DNA from: Gloeothece verrucosa PCC 7822
GTDB taxonomy: Bacteria > Cyanobacteriota > Cyanobacteriia > Cyanobacteriales > Microcystaceae
Length of the DNA: 64,000 bases
Reading direction: 5' to 3'
Assembly (NCBI RefSeq): GCF_000147335.1
Contig: NC_014501.1
Span: 434,001 to 498,000 of the forward strand
The notes under the pieces were generated by a model, which was not told where the DNA came from, searched no databases, and worked only from the letters and a program-made list of their open reading frames with translations. Made by a program: the position numbers and the translations under genes. Numbering within the stretch: the stretch's first letter is position 1; the number at the start of each line of letters is the position of its first letter. This document shows positions 35,663 through 46,384 of the stretch, piece by piece.

Positions 35663-36550
35663 ATGAATAAAAAATTAATAAAAAAGTCATTGCCAGAAAA
35701 CAATTCTAATTTATCAGCCACCTTTTCCCCAGATTTTAATTCTCTTATTGAGCCATTAATTAATCTTGTATCTGAGGCAAATTTAAAAAAGGCTTTAAAG
35801 CAAAGTATAATAGACTCTGAGCTTTCCCTTAGAAAAATTGAAAAGTGTTTCAACTATCTATCAAGCTGTCAATGGTCTAAAGAATTCTTGGCGCTGTTTT
35901 TCAATTCTTGGAAATCAACCCATTTAAAGATGTTAGCAATTTATGCGCTTTCCTGCCGTTTGCAGAGATTAGCATTAAGTTCAGAAGCGGATAGACAACA
36001 ACTATTTTTTCTCGCAGCAAGTTACAATGCGGCAACCAGTTACGAAGATTTAGGGTTAGATTTTCAAGGGGTTACCCATGCTCAACTTTATGATCAGTTG
36101 GCAGGATTTTTTTTAGGGGATTTTCCTTGGCAATTAGATTACTATTGTCTTCCTGTAGCAAGGGAGTTTAAAAACTGGATATACCAGAATATGGTCTTGG
36201 ATGATATTGGCACAGGGTTACTTACTAATATCTTTTCAGAGATCTATAATCATTGTGAATATAGTATAGCGCTGCATCATTTTTCTAACTTCATTGATCG
36301 CTATTATGTTTGTTCAGAAGCTGAGAAAGATAAACATCTTTGTTATATCAAAGCTCATGTAATCAATGAGACAGAAATTGATCATTTCTTGGTTGTGTTT
36401 AAAGCTTTAGAGGCTTATAACCAAGCAACCGATCAGAAAATCAATTATCAACAAGCCAGAGCAATTTTTACCACTTACCTTACCCGTGTGGGAATGATCA
36501 TGGAATTATTAACTGAAAAGATGAAAAAACAAATAAATGCAGCTACTTAA
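35663..36550 (+). CDS. Hypothetical protein, possibly heme-oxygenase-like diiron fold
   Basis: 295 residues from the ATG at 35663 (the frame can be extended to a TTG at 35648, which is unlikely). The protein is all helical. Acidic/His clusters ATSYEDLGL, NHCEYSIALHH and HVINETEIDHF resemble the E...H / E..xH spacing of heme-oxygenase-like diiron oxidases (HDO), but I cannot confirm the ligand order. It stands alone between a PhoX-like gene and isochorismate synthase. The function is unknown. Confidence 0.6.
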   Translation: MNKKLIKKSLPENNSNLSATFSPDFNSLIEPLINLVSEANLKKALKQSIIDSELSLRKIEKCFNYLSSCQWSKEFLALFFNSWKSTHLKMLAIYALSCRLQRLALSSEADRQQLFFLAASYNAATSYEDLGLDFQGVTHAQLYDQLAGFFLGDFPWQLDYYCLPVAREFKNWIYQNMVLDDIGTGLLTNIFSEIYNHCEYSIALHHFSNFIDRYYVCSEAEKDKHLCYIKAHVINETEIDHFLVVFKALEAYNQATDQKINYQQARAIFTTYLTRVGMIMELLTEKMKKQINAAT

Positions 36551-36647
36551 CTGTACCTTGGGTCTTAAACCACAGCCAATTTACAAAATTCATCAACTTT
36601 GGACTTGATTTAGTTCCAGTTATTTAGCTTTCATTTAATCATTTTCA

Positions 36648-38069
36648 TCAAAGTAAAGCTTTCATTAAGGCTTGAAATTTCAGTTGTATTTCAGCTAGTT
36701 CTTTGTCTGGATCTGAACCTGCAACGATACCAGCACCGGCGTAGAGTCGGGCGTGATTATCCTCAATTAAAGCTGAGCGAATTCCGACAATAAATTCACT
36801 ATTTCCCTGAGAATCTATCCACCCCAAAGGCGCGGCATAAAGTCCTCGATCAAATGTTTCATAATGACGAATTTGTTCACAGGCAATTTCTGTAGGAACG
36901 CCCGCAACCGCAGGAGTAGGGTGAAGTTGAGCAACTATTTGTAAGGGGTGTATATGGGGTTTGAGATGAGCGTAAATAGGAGTCCATAAATGCTGAATAT
37001 TGGATAATTTTAACAGTTTTAAGGGAGAACAATGAGGTGCTAATCCCAGTTTGAAAAGTCGCTGAGTAATAAATTCACTAACAGCCTGATGTTCCCTTCT
37101 TTCTTTTTCATTTCTTAAGAGAGTTTGCGCGATTTTAGCATCTTCTTTAGCCGTTTTTCCTCTCGGGGCTGAACCAGCTAAAGCATCAGTGACTAACTGT
37201 TGATTTTGAATACTAATGAGTCGTTCAGGACTCGCGCCAATGAAATGATGACCTTTGCCATTACTGACTGAAAAAGTGTAGCAGTCAGGATAACGCTGAC
37301 GTAAGTTATTGAGAGAAGAAACGATGGGAAAATTTTCCCTCGAAATTACATTGATCGCATGAGCCAGAACTAACTTACTAAATTGCTGAGATTCAATGGA
37401 TTTCAACGCCGAAGAAACGGCGGCTTTAAAGTTATAAGACGGATAAAATTCTGCGATTTTTTTCTCATGACTTTTAGCAGGGACTAAACAATTAAATTCG
37501 CTAGAATCCTTAATAAATTTACTATGATAATTGATTTGTTCTAACAATAATTTTAAATTTATTTTTGGATTGATTGAACAATTTATGACTAAAATACATT
37601 GCTGTTTTTTCTTAATGATTTGAATTTGAGGCAGAAAAATAGTCGCTGAAGGGAAAGGCGTAGTTTCACTTAAATTAGCCTCAAAAAATGTAAAACTGCA
37701 AAACCAGTAAGGTTCAGCGTTAAAAATTTCCCCTACTCGTAAAGTATGATTTAAACAATTTTCGATAAACTGTTGGGATTGGCTAAATCGATCAGGAGAA
37801 TCAAGGGTTAAAGATTTAGTCACTCCATAACCCAAGATCGCCTCTTCTTTACGTCGATTTTCCCAATAAGAATATAACAAATTTGGTTGGATAATTTTCT
37901 CCAACACGGCTAAAGGATCTATAGAATTAATTTGTTGGGAAAAACTGACAATTTGTGATTTTCCCTTGCCGGTTGCTTTCTCCTGACAAGCCAAGAGAAA
38001 CCGATAGAGTGCTTTCTCATCTTGTATAAGATTACCATGATCAGGGACAACTGGCACAGCAGTAGACAT
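36648..38069 (-). CDS. menF: Isochorismate synthase
   Basis: 473 residues from the ATG at 38067-38069 (MSTAVPVVPDHGN); an in-frame extension to 38108 is less likely. Chorismate-binding enzyme signatures: GASPERLISIQ, LHPTPAVAGVPTEIA, then GAGIVAGSDPDKE. It makes isochorismate for phylloquinone (vitamin K1) in cyanobacteria. menA lies divergently about 500 bases away, so the two may share regulation. Confidence 0.9.
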   Translation of the reverse strand: MSTAVPVVPDHGNLIQDEKALYRFLLACQEKATGKGKSQIVSFSQQINSIDPLAVLEKIIQPNLLYSYWENRRKEEAILGYGVTKSLTLDSPDRFSQSQQFIENCLNHTLRVGEIFNAEPYWFCSFTFFEANLSETTPFPSATIFLPQIQIIKKKQQCILVINCSINPKINLKLLLEQINYHSKFIKDSSEFNCLVPAKSHEKKIAEFYPSYNFKAAVSSALKSIESQQFSKLVLAHAINVISRENFPIVSSLNNLRQRYPDCYTFSVSNGKGHHFIGASPERLISIQNQQLVTDALAGSAPRGKTAKEDAKIAQTLLRNEKERREHQAVSEFITQRLFKLGLAPHCSPLKLLKLSNIQHLWTPIYAHLKPHIHPLQIVAQLHPTPAVAGVPTEIACEQIRHYETFDRGLYAAPLGWIDSQGNSEFIVGIRSALIEDNHARLYAGAGIVAGSDPDKELAEIQLKFQALMKALL

Positions 38070-38572
38070 CGTAAAGTTATTTATCGTTTTTTCTCTGAGT
38101 AGCCACATTAATGCTATGTAAAAAAGAATATCTTATAGGTTTTCAAGGATAAGTATATCCCTTAACAAAGGGACAATGATTAGCCTTCAAATGTTACAAC
38201 CTCCTGGTTATATTAACTGAGGTGTCGAACAAGTTCGGCACTCCCCTATCTATAGTATCGAAGAAGGGTAAGATAGTCATTAACAACGGTTGAGTAGGTT
38301 TTTGCTGTAGGCAATCTCCATCAATAAAATAGAGGGGATTTCATCAGCAATAAAACTTGATTTTCTCCCTTGATATCGACGAGGTTAGACCGTTTGGGTT
38401 GTCAGGCTATCAAGTTTTCCAATGGTTGTATTTCTCGGCTCCCAAACACCCTAGCCTATCTCCGGGTTTAGGTAACTTTTGAATGTTAAGTTAACGGTTG
38501 TTGCTCTTTGACTGATACAATTTTTGCATTAGAAAAAACTTACATTGTCCATCAGCAGCTTCATGGTGTATT
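38070..38572. other. 500-base divergent spacer between menF and menA
   Basis: I see no gene. It holds a strong hairpin, GTGTCGAAC (38222-38230) with GTTCGGCAC (38233-38241), one G-U pair and a minimal loop. The long length suggests that promoters for both divergent genes lie here, but I could not pick convincing ones. Confidence 0.5.
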
Positions 38573-39475
38573 ATGACTACAACCCCGATAATTGAACCCT
38601 CTAAAAAAAAGTTGTGGCTGGCTGCCATTAAACCCCCAATGTATAGCGTTGCAATTATGCCCATTATCGCTGGAACAGCCATAGCTTTTCGAGAAACTCA
38701 TCGACTAAATCTCAGCATATTTTTGACCTTTTTAATATCCGCTATTTTAATTTTAGCGTGGGAAAATCTCAGCAATGATGTGTTTGATTCAGAAACCGGC
38801 ATTGATAAAAATAAAACCCATTCTGTCGTAAATTTAACAGGAAATAAACCCTTAATTTTTGGGTTAAGTAATTTCTGTTTGGGATTAGGAATTTTAGGAA
38901 TTTTTGCGATTGCTTGGTGGCAGCAAGATTGGACAGTCTTAGAAATTATTCTTCTGTGTTGTGCCTTGGGATATAGCTATCAAGGCCCTCCCTTCCGTCT
39001 AGGATACCAGGGTTTGGGCGAGATTATCTGTTTTTTTGCCTTTGGACCATTAGCGATCACGGCGGCTTACTATTCACAGACTCAAAGTTTCTCAGCCACG
39101 ATGCTAGGAGGTTCAGTGTTTATTGGCATTAGCACTTCGATCATTTTATTTTGTTCGCATTTTCATCAGGTAGAAGATGATATCGCAGCCGGCAAGCGTT
39201 CACCTATTGTCCGTCTGGGTACGGCCAGAGGAGCTAAACTGTTAAAGTGGAGTACAGCAAGTCTCTATGTTTTGACAGTTTTGTTGATTGGCTTAGGAAT
39301 TTACCCCCTCGGAACTTTACTGGTTGTCCTCAGTTTACCCTTTGCGATCGCTTTGACGAGTCATGTTCAGCAATACCACGATCAACCTGAAAAAGTCAGC
39401 AATTGCAAGTTTTTAGCCGTAAATCTTCATTTTTTCAGTGGGATATTATTCGCCTTGGGTTTCCTACTTTTTTAG
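38573..39475 (+). CDS. menA: 1,4-dihydroxy-2-naphthoate prenyl/phytyltransferase MenA
   Basis: A 300-residue UbiA-family membrane prenyltransferase with about eight helices. LSNDVFDSETGIDKNK has the first Asp-rich motif (NDxxDxxxD), and the second lies around HQVEDDIAAGKRSP. It attaches the prenyl/phytyl chain to DHNA in phylloquinone synthesis. The divergent isochorismate synthase supports this assignment over other UbiA members. Confidence 0.92.
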   Translation: MTTTPIIEPSKKKLWLAAIKPPMYSVAIMPIIAGTAIAFRETHRLNLSIFLTFLISAILILAWENLSNDVFDSETGIDKNKTHSVVNLTGNKPLIFGLSNFCLGLGILGIFAIAWWQQDWTVLEIILLCCALGYSYQGPPFRLGYQGLGEIICFFAFGPLAITAAYYSQTQSFSATMLGGSVFIGISTSIILFCSHFHQVEDDIAAGKRSPIVRLGTARGAKLLKWSTASLYVLTVLLIGLGIYPLGTLLVVLSLPFAIALTSHVQQYHDQPEKVSNCKFLAVNLHFFSGILFALGFLLF

Positions 39476-39504
39476 GCAACACAATAACTAACGACTAACG
39501 ACTA

Positions 39505-40542
39505 ATGACTAATTACGAAAAAGAAAAACAAATAGCGATCACAACAGTCACCGCCGCCGCCCAACTGTGTCAACAAGTCCGCCACCAGCAAAACTGGGCA
39601 ACTCTAAAAAAAGCCGATGCTAGTCCGGTTACTATAGCTGACTTCGGTTCTCAGGCGATCATTTGTCAAGGGTTATCGGTAGCGTTCCCTGATGATCCCA
39701 TTATCGCCGAAGAAGATGCTACCTTTTTAGAGCAACCTGAATTAGCAGACTCTTTAAAGACAGTAACTCAGCAAGTTCAAAAGCTTATTCCAGGGACAAC
39801 ACCACCTGATGTGATTGATTGGATCAACCGAGGAAATGGCCAAATTGCCTGGGGCACCGAACGAGTTCCGCACTCTCGTTACTGGACTTTAGATCCTATA
39901 GATGGCACTAAAGGTTTTATTCGCGGCGATCAATACGCCATTGCTTTAGCCTTAGTAGAAAAAGGAGAAGTTAAATTAGGAATTTTGGCCTGTCCGGCTT
40001 TAGCGGCAGATTTTCGTCAACCTAACCGAGATCAAGGGGTAATTTTTCTCGCCATTAGAGGCCAGTCAACAGAGATGATCTCTATAGGCACTCAAAAATC
40101 TCAGTTTATTCGGGTTAATGACAGCGATCAAATCGAAAAAATCCGGCGCATTGAAAGTGTAGAATCAGCCCATAGTGATCGCAGTTTACAAATTATTTTA
40201 GATCAAACCCTGGGTTTAAGCGGCGCGGCTCAACAGATGGACTCACAAGCTAAATATGGGGCTGTGGCCCGAGGAGAAGCCGATTTATATTTGCGGATTC
40301 CTTTAGCTCGAGCCATGTATCAAGAAAATATTTGGGACCATGCGGCCGGTTCAATTATTGTGGAACAAGCAGGAGGAAAGGTTAGCGACCTAGAGGGTAA
40401 ACCCTTAGATTTTTCCCTTGGTGCTAAATTGAGTAAAAATCGGGGGATTGTCGTCAGTAACGGCAACATACATCCACAAGTTTTAAAAGCCCTCACTCAG
40501 ATGACACTCCCCTCAACTTCAGACAACTCAGTCTCGATTTAA
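39505..40542 (+). CDS. 3'(2'),5'-bisphosphate nucleotidase family protein
   Basis: A 345-residue inositol monophosphatase-superfamily protein. SPVTIADFGSQA and EEDA are the first metal ligands, then LDPIDGTKGFIRG (the DPIDGT motif, residues about 133-145), and WDHAAGSIIVEQAGG at the C-terminus. It most resembles HAL2/CysQ, which convert PAP to AMP and protect sulphate assimilation. It is 29 bases after menA in the same direction. Confidence 0.86.
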   Translation: MTNYEKEKQIAITTVTAAAQLCQQVRHQQNWATLKKADASPVTIADFGSQAIICQGLSVAFPDDPIIAEEDATFLEQPELADSLKTVTQQVQKLIPGTTPPDVIDWINRGNGQIAWGTERVPHSRYWTLDPIDGTKGFIRGDQYAIALALVEKGEVKLGILACPALAADFRQPNRDQGVIFLAIRGQSTEMISIGTQKSQFIRVNDSDQIEKIRRIESVESAHSDRSLQIILDQTLGLSGAAQQMDSQAKYGAVARGEADLYLRIPLARAMYQENIWDHAAGSIIVEQAGGKVSDLEGKPLDFSLGAKLSKNRGIVVSNGNIHPQVLKALTQMTLPSTSDNSVSI

Positions 40543-40551
40543 GCTGAGAAA

Positions 40552-41589
40552 CTATTTACCAAACTGTTGATCAAAAAAGTCTCCCGCGTTGCCGCCATGA
40601 CGAGAATTAATTCTTAAAGACTGTCCATCTTTAGAAGGTTCATAAGTTAAAGGTTGAGAGGTTTTAATTCTCGACTCTCCTAATGGGACTAAAGTAGAAG
40701 CAGGACGTTCGGTCATTAACTGCTGCATTCTTTCAATACGTTTAGGAACAGCCGGATGGCTGCTATCTACTTCAGACCCAGGCATTCTCCCTAAAACTTC
40801 TAACATTCTCACGCATCCTTGAGGATCAAAACCCGCCGTCGTTGCATAAATATATCCCTTTTCATCAGCTTCAAATTCATGGGTTCTGCTTTGTTGAGCG
40901 ATTTTCTCCTGTAATTCAGCATTTTTTTGGGCGACAATTTCTTCAACTCTTTTTTGCGCCTTAGCCATCCGTTGTTGAGCCGCACTATCCGCCGCCGAAC
41001 CGGCCACATTACCGGCTACACTACCCCAACCGCCAAAAAAACTACCAATCCCTCTAGCCACAGCACCCCCCACAGAGGCCCCTGTCGCTTCAGAATTAGC
41101 CGATTCTATTTCTTGTTTAACTTGTTGTTCGGCCTCTTGTTGGATTTGTGCTTGTAAGGCGGCTTGTTCAGTGGGCCCGATGGCCAGATGGCGTTCTGTG
41201 TGATGTCCCATTTCATGACCAATGACACAGGCCAGCGCACTCGCATCACCCCCTAATTGATCTAATAAACCACTATAAACAGCGACTAAATTGGCTTCTG
41301 TGGCAAAGGCATTGATGTTATATTCTTGAACAATACCAATACGCCAAGGATGTTCATCAAGTCCGTTGGCTCTGGCAAGACGATCTACAATACGATAAAC
41401 GATATAAACATCTTGGGGTAATTCTTGTTTAGCTTTTTCATAGATTGTTTCTGTAGTAGATTGGGGTTTTTGATTTTGTGTTGAGGGAGCCGGTTTAGCC
41501 GCCAACGGACCCACTGTTCCACTGAGCATCGTACAAACAGAAGTAAGAAGTGCTAAACTTTTAACTTTTTGTAACATAACTGACAGCAA
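40552..41589 (-). CDS. M48 family metalloprotease
   Basis: A 345-residue protein with a signal peptide (about 10-32). The HExxH zinc motif is VIGHEMGHHTERH near residues 120-130; the third ligand is the Glu in SRTHEFEADEKG. A Gly/Ala-rich insert (about 165-200) lies between. This is an HtpX/Oma1/BepA-like envelope peptidase. It is convergent with the nucleotidase gene. Confidence 0.88.
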   Translation of the reverse strand: MLSVMLQKVKSLALLTSVCTMLSGTVGPLAAKPAPSTQNQKPQSTTETIYEKAKQELPQDVYIVYRIVDRLARANGLDEHPWRIGIVQEYNINAFATEANLVAVYSGLLDQLGGDASALACVIGHEMGHHTERHLAIGPTEQAALQAQIQQEAEQQVKQEIESANSEATGASVGGAVARGIGSFFGGWGSVAGNVAGSAADSAAQQRMAKAQKRVEEIVAQKNAELQEKIAQQSRTHEFEADEKGYIYATTAGFDPQGCVRMLEVLGRMPGSEVDSSHPAVPKRIERMQQLMTERPASTLVPLGESRIKTSQPLTYEPSKDGQSLRINSRHGGNAGDFFDQQFGK

Positions 41590-41719
41590 CTTATAATTTT
41601 AACTCCTAAAATACTCTATTTTTTGGTGATCGTCAGGAGGGAAAAAGAAAAAAAATCGGGTCTTGCTGGCTTTAACGGGGTTTTTAAGGTGGTTAATGAG
41701 AATTTGCTTTAAATTTAAG

Positions 41720-41932
41720 TTAATTTTTTGTCGCCCCATTTTTCCTTGCTCTTGGGATTAATTGCCGCTTTAAGTCGGTACAGATATTGTCAGCAACTTG
41801 TTGATGTTTCCAATGGGGGGCCCTGGCCACAAATAACTCTCCTTCTATAATCTCATAGCGATTGCCATTATCAGGCAACAAGTCTAAATCCGCAGTTGTC
41901 CAACGAACTTTCTCAGTAATAGGTGTTTGCAT
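41720..41932 (-). pseudogene. Truncated Uma2-family endonuclease
   Basis: Only 70 residues remain. The start (TTADLDLLPDNGNRYEIIEG) is the classic N-terminus of Uma2 (DUF820) nuclease-fold proteins, which are normally about 190 residues. The C-terminal catalytic part is missing; the frame ends at ARKNGATKN. It is probably a decayed copy, common in cyanobacteria. Confidence 0.7.
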
Positions 41933-42000
41933 ATCGTCACGCCACGAGAGAGTTTATTTTATTGTATCTTAAAGTCGGATAAATCTCGGCTTAATTGCTG

Positions 42001-43314
42001 TTACTTTTTCTTTTGAATCCGATAAATTCTGCCATTAGCTTCTTCGGTAAATAATAAACTTCCATCAGGTAAAACCAATAATCCTACCGGTCTTCCCCAA
42101 GTAGACGGAACCGATGGCTCAACCAGAAAGCCGGTTAAAAAATCCTCATAATAGCCTAACGGTTTTCCCTGATTATTAAAGGGAACAAAAACAATTTTAT
42201 AGCCGGTTCCTTGATGGCGATTCCAAGAACCGCGAAAGGCAACAAATGCACCATTATGATATTTTTCGGGAAAAGTCTTTTGAGTATAAAATTTTAAGCC
42301 CAAGGCGGCAGAATGCGCTTGAAATAAAACATCAGGTGTAGAAGTTTTAGCCGCTAACTGAGGATTAACACTTTTTTGATGACGAGGGTCTAGTAATTGA
42401 GGAGCCAAATAAGTATAAGGCCAGCCATAAAATTGCCCTTTTTCAAGGCGGGTTAAATAATCAGGCACCAAATCATCCCCTAACCCATCTCGCTCATTAA
42501 CAGTGGTATATAATTGCTGAGTCAGAGGATGAAAATCTAATCCCACAGGGTTACGCAACCCATCAGCAAAAGTTTGTCGATTTGAACCATCTAAATTCAT
42601 GATCTGTACAGAGGCACGAGGAAGCGGTTCTACATCGGCATTAGTTTGAGAACCAATAGAAACATATAACTTTTGTCCATCAGGTGAAACAATCACATTG
42701 CGAGTCCAATGCTGACGATATCCCCCCCCAGGTAAATCGGTAATTTTTTCTCCTTTTCCTTGCAGTTGTTGTTGTCCTTTTTGATAGGGATATCTGCGAA
42801 CTTGGTTATGATTACCTAAAAAAAAGTATTGACTAGCGAAAGCTATGCCAAAAGGAATTTCTAACCCATTAGATGCGGTTGCAAAAGTTTTATATTCATC
42901 AGCTACACCATCATTATTTGTATCTTTGAGAAGGCGAATGCGATTTTGACGAGTTTCTGTCACTAAAACTTCTCCTGTAGGCGTTAACGCTAACCAGCGA
43001 GGTTGCTCTAAATTTTCGGCAAAAATATTGACTTCAAACCCTTGGGGAACTTTTAATGTGGGATGATTAGGAATGGGAATTACTTGAGGCGGCTTAGAGG
43101 CACTATTACTGGCGTAAGGTAAGGGTAAATTTTTTACTGTAATGCGAATTGGTTGAGGGGTTAACGGTTGGGTAGCTATCAACTGTTTAGCAGGAATATT
43201 GCTGGCACTCACAGAGGTTTGAAGGGAAGGAGTGGATTTAATTTTATCTGAAGGACGCTGACAAGCGCAAATGAATGTCAAAATAGCAAATAATACAATT
43301 GATGATGGTTTCAT
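42001..43314 (-). CDS. PQQ-dependent sugar dehydrogenase-like lipoprotein
   Basis: A 437-residue protein with a lipoprotein-type signal peptide (CACQ near residue 17). It has a beta-propeller fold of the soluble glucose/L-sorbosone dehydrogenase type: EQPRWLALTPTGEVLVTETRQ, TDLPGGGYRQHWTRNVIVSPDG and GLRNPVGLDFHP are the family blocks. It would oxidise sugars or aldehydes with PQQ if the host imports it; the true substrate and cofactor in cyanobacteria are uncertain. Confidence 0.82.
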   Translation of the reverse strand: MKPSSIVLFAILTFICACQRPSDKIKSTPSLQTSVSASNIPAKQLIATQPLTPQPIRITVKNLPLPYASNSASKPPQVIPIPNHPTLKVPQGFEVNIFAENLEQPRWLALTPTGEVLVTETRQNRIRLLKDTNNDGVADEYKTFATASNGLEIPFGIAFASQYFFLGNHNQVRRYPYQKGQQQLQGKGEKITDLPGGGYRQHWTRNVIVSPDGQKLYVSIGSQTNADVEPLPRASVQIMNLDGSNRQTFADGLRNPVGLDFHPLTQQLYTTVNERDGLGDDLVPDYLTRLEKGQFYGWPYTYLAPQLLDPRHQKSVNPQLAAKTSTPDVLFQAHSAALGLKFYTQKTFPEKYHNGAFVAFRGSWNRHQGTGYKIVFVPFNNQGKPLGYYEDFLTGFLVEPSVPSTWGRPVGLLVLPDGSLLFTEEANGRIYRIQKKK

Positions 43315-43335
43315 GACTGATAAATTCTACAAGGC

Positions 43336-44184
43336 TCAAGACGAAGCCGAGAAGACCTCATGCTTAAGTCGATTTTTGCCGCTATTTTTTACATCGTACA
43401 TCAAGTGATCCACTAACTCGATCATCTCATCGATAGATTCTGGTAGGCTTAAAAAGGTCACTACCCCTATGCTAAAACCTACAGGAAAAGATTTTACAGC
43501 CATCGCCGCTAAAAGTTTATCCTGAAGGCGAGTTACAACCACTTGTGCAGACCTATAATCAGTTTCAGGGAGCAGCAAAGCAAATTCATCTCCACCTAAG
43601 CGAGCGACAATATCTACGCTACGAATGTTAGTCTTAAGGGTATGGCTAAGGGAGCGTAACAGTTGATCGCCCACACTATGACCATAAGAATCATTAACCG
43701 TTTTAAAATTATCTACATCCAGATAAGCTAAAGTAAGAGGACGTTGATGTCGGCGAAATCTCTCTACCTCCCAACTTAACAATTCTAAAAAAAACCATCG
43801 GTTAGTGATGCCGGTTAGTCCATCTGTTCTAGCCAAGTGTCTTTCTCGTTGATAGACTTTTTTCAATTCCCACAGAAGATAGGTTATCGTTAAAAAGAAG
43901 CCTAGTCTAACAGCCACATTCCAATAGGGTATCCAGGGATAAGGATAGCTTTTGGAGACGATCTCACCAAAAAACCAAAGAAAAGCACAAATGATAGAAT
44001 ATAAAATCCCCATACGTAGCCTAGTAAACCAAGTAACCAGGATAATCGGGATAAGGTAAAAGATGGATAGAGAAATGTCAATGATGATGATATAGTCGAT
44101 CACAGCAATGAGTGCTATCAAGAATAAGCTAATCAAAACGATCACCCAAGGGGGAAGATCTTCTAACTGTTGAATTATTTTCAC
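43336..44184 (-). CDS. Membrane-bound GGDEF diguanylate cyclase
   Basis: A 282-residue protein with four or five N-terminal membrane helices (about 15-110) and a GGDEF domain (about 120-275). The active motif is [15 protein letters not shown], so c-di-GMP synthesis is likely; the I-site RxxD is not evident. It is 21 bases downstream of the PQQ-type protein only in reverse order, i.e. it is transcribed first and may share a transcript with it. Confidence 0.88.
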   Translation of the reverse strand: MKIIQQLEDLPPWVIVLISLFLIALIAVIDYIIIIDISLSIFYLIPIILVTWFTRLRMGILYSIICAFLWFFGEIVSKSYPYPWIPYWNVAVRLGFFLTITYLLWELKKVYQRERHLARTDGLTGITNRWFFLELLSWEVERFRRHQRPLTLAYLDVDNFKTVNDSYGHSVGDQLLRSLSHTLKTNIRSVDIVARLGGDEFALLLPETDYRSAQVVVTRLQDKLLAAMAVKSFPVGFSIGVVTFLSLPESIDEMIELVDHLMYDVKNSGKNRLKHEVFSASS

Positions 44185-44210
44185 GTTTAAAATCAGATCA
44201 AAAAACTCTT

Positions 44211-45968
44211 ATGATTTCTATTATCGAACAACTCAAGCAACGTTTTACTCAAGCCTTAAAAATCGCATTTGAGCAAGATTTCACTGAGATAGAGGGGTTG
44301 GTTGTACCGGCAACGAATCCTAAGTTTGGAGACTATCAGTCTAATGTAGCCTTGTCTTTAGCTAAACCCTTAAAACAATCTCCAAGAGCCATAGCAGAAC
44401 AATTAGTCAAGGCGTTAGAGATCAGTGATTTATGCGAACCGCCTCAAATTGCAGGACCTGGTTTTATTAACTTTACCCTGAAACGGAGTTATTTAGAAAA
44501 TCAAATTAGCATCCTTCAAAAAGATCCGCGCTTAGGTGTAGAAAAAGCCGCTCCTCCTCAAAAAATCGTCATTGATTTTTCTAGTCCAAACATTGCTAAA
44601 GAAATGCACGTAGGACATCTACGTTCTACCATTCTAGGCGACTGTCTGGCCAGAATTTTAGAATTTAGAGGTCATGAGGTTTTACGTCTTAATCATGTGG
44701 GAGACTGGGGAACTCAATTTGGGATGTTAATTGCTTATTTAAGAGAAGTTTATCCAGACGCTTTAACCACTGCCAATGCTCTCGATTTAGGGGATTTAGT
44801 CTCTTTTTATAAAAAAGCTAAAATTCGCTTTGATGAAGATGAAACTTTTAAAGAAGAAGCAAGACAAGAAGTGGTTAAATTACAAGCAGGAGCCAATGAT
44901 AGCGGCCATGCTTGGCAATTATTATGTGAACAATCTCGACGGGAATTTCAAGGAATTTATGATATTCTTGATATTAAACTGGTAGAGAGAGGGGAATCTT
45001 TTTACAATCCTATGCTGTCGGGAATCCTTACCCAGTTAGATGAACAAGGATTATTAACTGAGGATCAAGGTGCTAAATGTGTATTTCTAGAAGGATTTAC
45101 CAATAAAGAGGGAGAACCCCTACCTTTAATTGTGCAAAAATCCGATGGGGGATATAACTATGCGACGACAGATTTAGCTGCTTTGAAATACCGGGTGGAA
45201 CAAGACCAAGCCACAAGAATTATTTATGTGACTGATGCCGGGCAGGCTAATCATTTTGCTCAGGTGTTCCAAGTGGCTAAAAAGGCCGGGATTTTGCCGG
45301 AGAATGTAGAAGTTGTTCATGTGGCTTTTGGAATTGTTAAAGGAGAAGACGGGAAAAAATTAAAAACCCGTTCAGGAGAAACGATTAAATTAAAAGACTT
45401 AATTGATGAAGCCATTGCTCATGCTCGCCGAGATTTAGAAACAAGACTAAGCAGCGATGAACGTACTGAATCCCAGGAATTTATTAATCATGTTGCTCAG
45501 GGCGTAGGAATTAGTGCGATTAAATATGCTGATTTAAGTCAAAATAGAGTCAGTGATTATATTTTTAGTTATGATAAAATGCTGGCTTTACAAGGCAATA
45601 CAGCACCCTATATGCTCTATGCTTATGCTCGTGTACAAAGTATTAGTAGAGAAGGAAATATAGATTTTAACCAGTTAGATGAAGGAGCGAGTGTTCTCCT
45701 CACAGAAGAGGCAGAATTAGTTTTGAGTAAATGCCTTTTGCAATTGACAGAAGTTATTCAAGATGTAGAAAGAGATTTACTGCCCAATCGATTGTGTGAG
45801 TATCTATATGAACTGAGCAAAAAATTTAATAAGTTTTATGAAACTTGCCCAGTTTTAAAATCAGAAGATCCCATTAAAACATCCCGCTTAATCTTATGTG
45901 ATTTAACAGCAAAAACCTTAAAATTAGGATTATTTTTGCTAGGAATTTCAGTTTTAGAGCGGATGTAA
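44211..45968 (+). CDS. argS: Arginyl-tRNA synthetase
   Basis: A 585-residue class I synthetase. The N-terminal ArgS-specific domain (1-95) is followed by the catalytic core with [17 protein letters not shown] (HIGH is HVGH) and a C-terminal DALR anticodon-binding domain with [16 protein letters not shown] preceding it. The KMSKS loop is replaced by [13 protein letters not shown], as usual for ArgS. It is divergent from the GGDEF gene with a 26-base gap. Confidence 0.95.
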   Translation: MISIIEQLKQRFTQALKIAFEQDFTEIEGLVVPATNPKFGDYQSNVALSLAKPLKQSPRAIAEQLVKALEISDLCEPPQIAGPGFINFTLKRSYLENQISILQKDPRLGVEKAAPPQKIVIDFSSPNIAKEMHVGHLRSTILGDCLARILEFRGHEVLRLNHVGDWGTQFGMLIAYLREVYPDALTTANALDLGDLVSFYKKAKIRFDEDETFKEEARQEVVKLQAGANDSGHAWQLLCEQSRREFQGIYDILDIKLVERGESFYNPMLSGILTQLDEQGLLTEDQGAKCVFLEGFTNKEGEPLPLIVQKSDGGYNYATTDLAALKYRVEQDQATRIIYVTDAGQANHFAQVFQVAKKAGILPENVEVVHVAFGIVKGEDGKKLKTRSGETIKLKDLIDEAIAHARRDLETRLSSDERTESQEFINHVAQGVGISAIKYADLSQNRVSDYIFSYDKMLALQGNTAPYMLYAYARVQSISREGNIDFNQLDEGASVLLTEEAELVLSKCLLQLTEVIQDVERDLLPNRLCEYLYELSKKFNKFYETCPVLKSEDPIKTSRLILCDLTAKTLKLGLFLLGISVLERM

Positions 45969-46161
45969 GTTGGTAAGCCGCCATCAAATGAAAGCCATTA
46001 AGTCTTTGATTAAGACTATGTAAGCAAATTTTGACAGAAATTTGAACAATCGAGGGAAAAAGCGATTAGGAATTGAGAATTAACCCCAATTATAACTTCC
46101 GATACCTATAAAACTTTCCCCCTTATGCAACAATAAGAAAAGATTAACAAATTTCTGAACT

Positions 46162-46365
46162 ATGCCAAGCAAAAAAGTCCACGTCCAAGAATATACCGTT
46201 AGGTCTCATTATCGAACCATTCATACTCGGGTTTTCCGGCTCATCTGTAGTTATTGCCATGATGAAGTAGAGAGAGAAACTTATGCCACAACCTGTCCCA
46301 AATATGGCAACAAATGCAATGGAGTCGCTAGTAAATGTCTCCGTTGTGAAAAACCGAAAACCTAA
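46162..46365 (+). CDS. Small Cys-rich protein, probable zinc ribbon, 67 aa
   Basis: Not recognised by name. After a basic N-terminus come CSYC, a single Cys (TTCPKYGNKC) and CLRC, which gives four Cys pairs suited to one zinc site or two. It is immediately before 46385-47227 (19-base gap), so it is likely in the same operon. Confidence 0.6.
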   Translation: MPSKKVHVQEYTVRSHYRTIHTRVFRLICSYCHDEVERETYATTCPKYGNKCNGVASKCLRCEKPKT

Positions 46366-46384
46366 CAGGAGCCACTGAACAGCT

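Noticed and set aside
38491..38682. 63-codon minus-strand ORF at the start of menA
   Set aside because: It is the reverse of menA codons and has no support of its own.
41720..41932. Treating the Uma2 fragment as an intact gene
   Set aside because: It is about a third of the family length and lacks the catalytic C-terminus.
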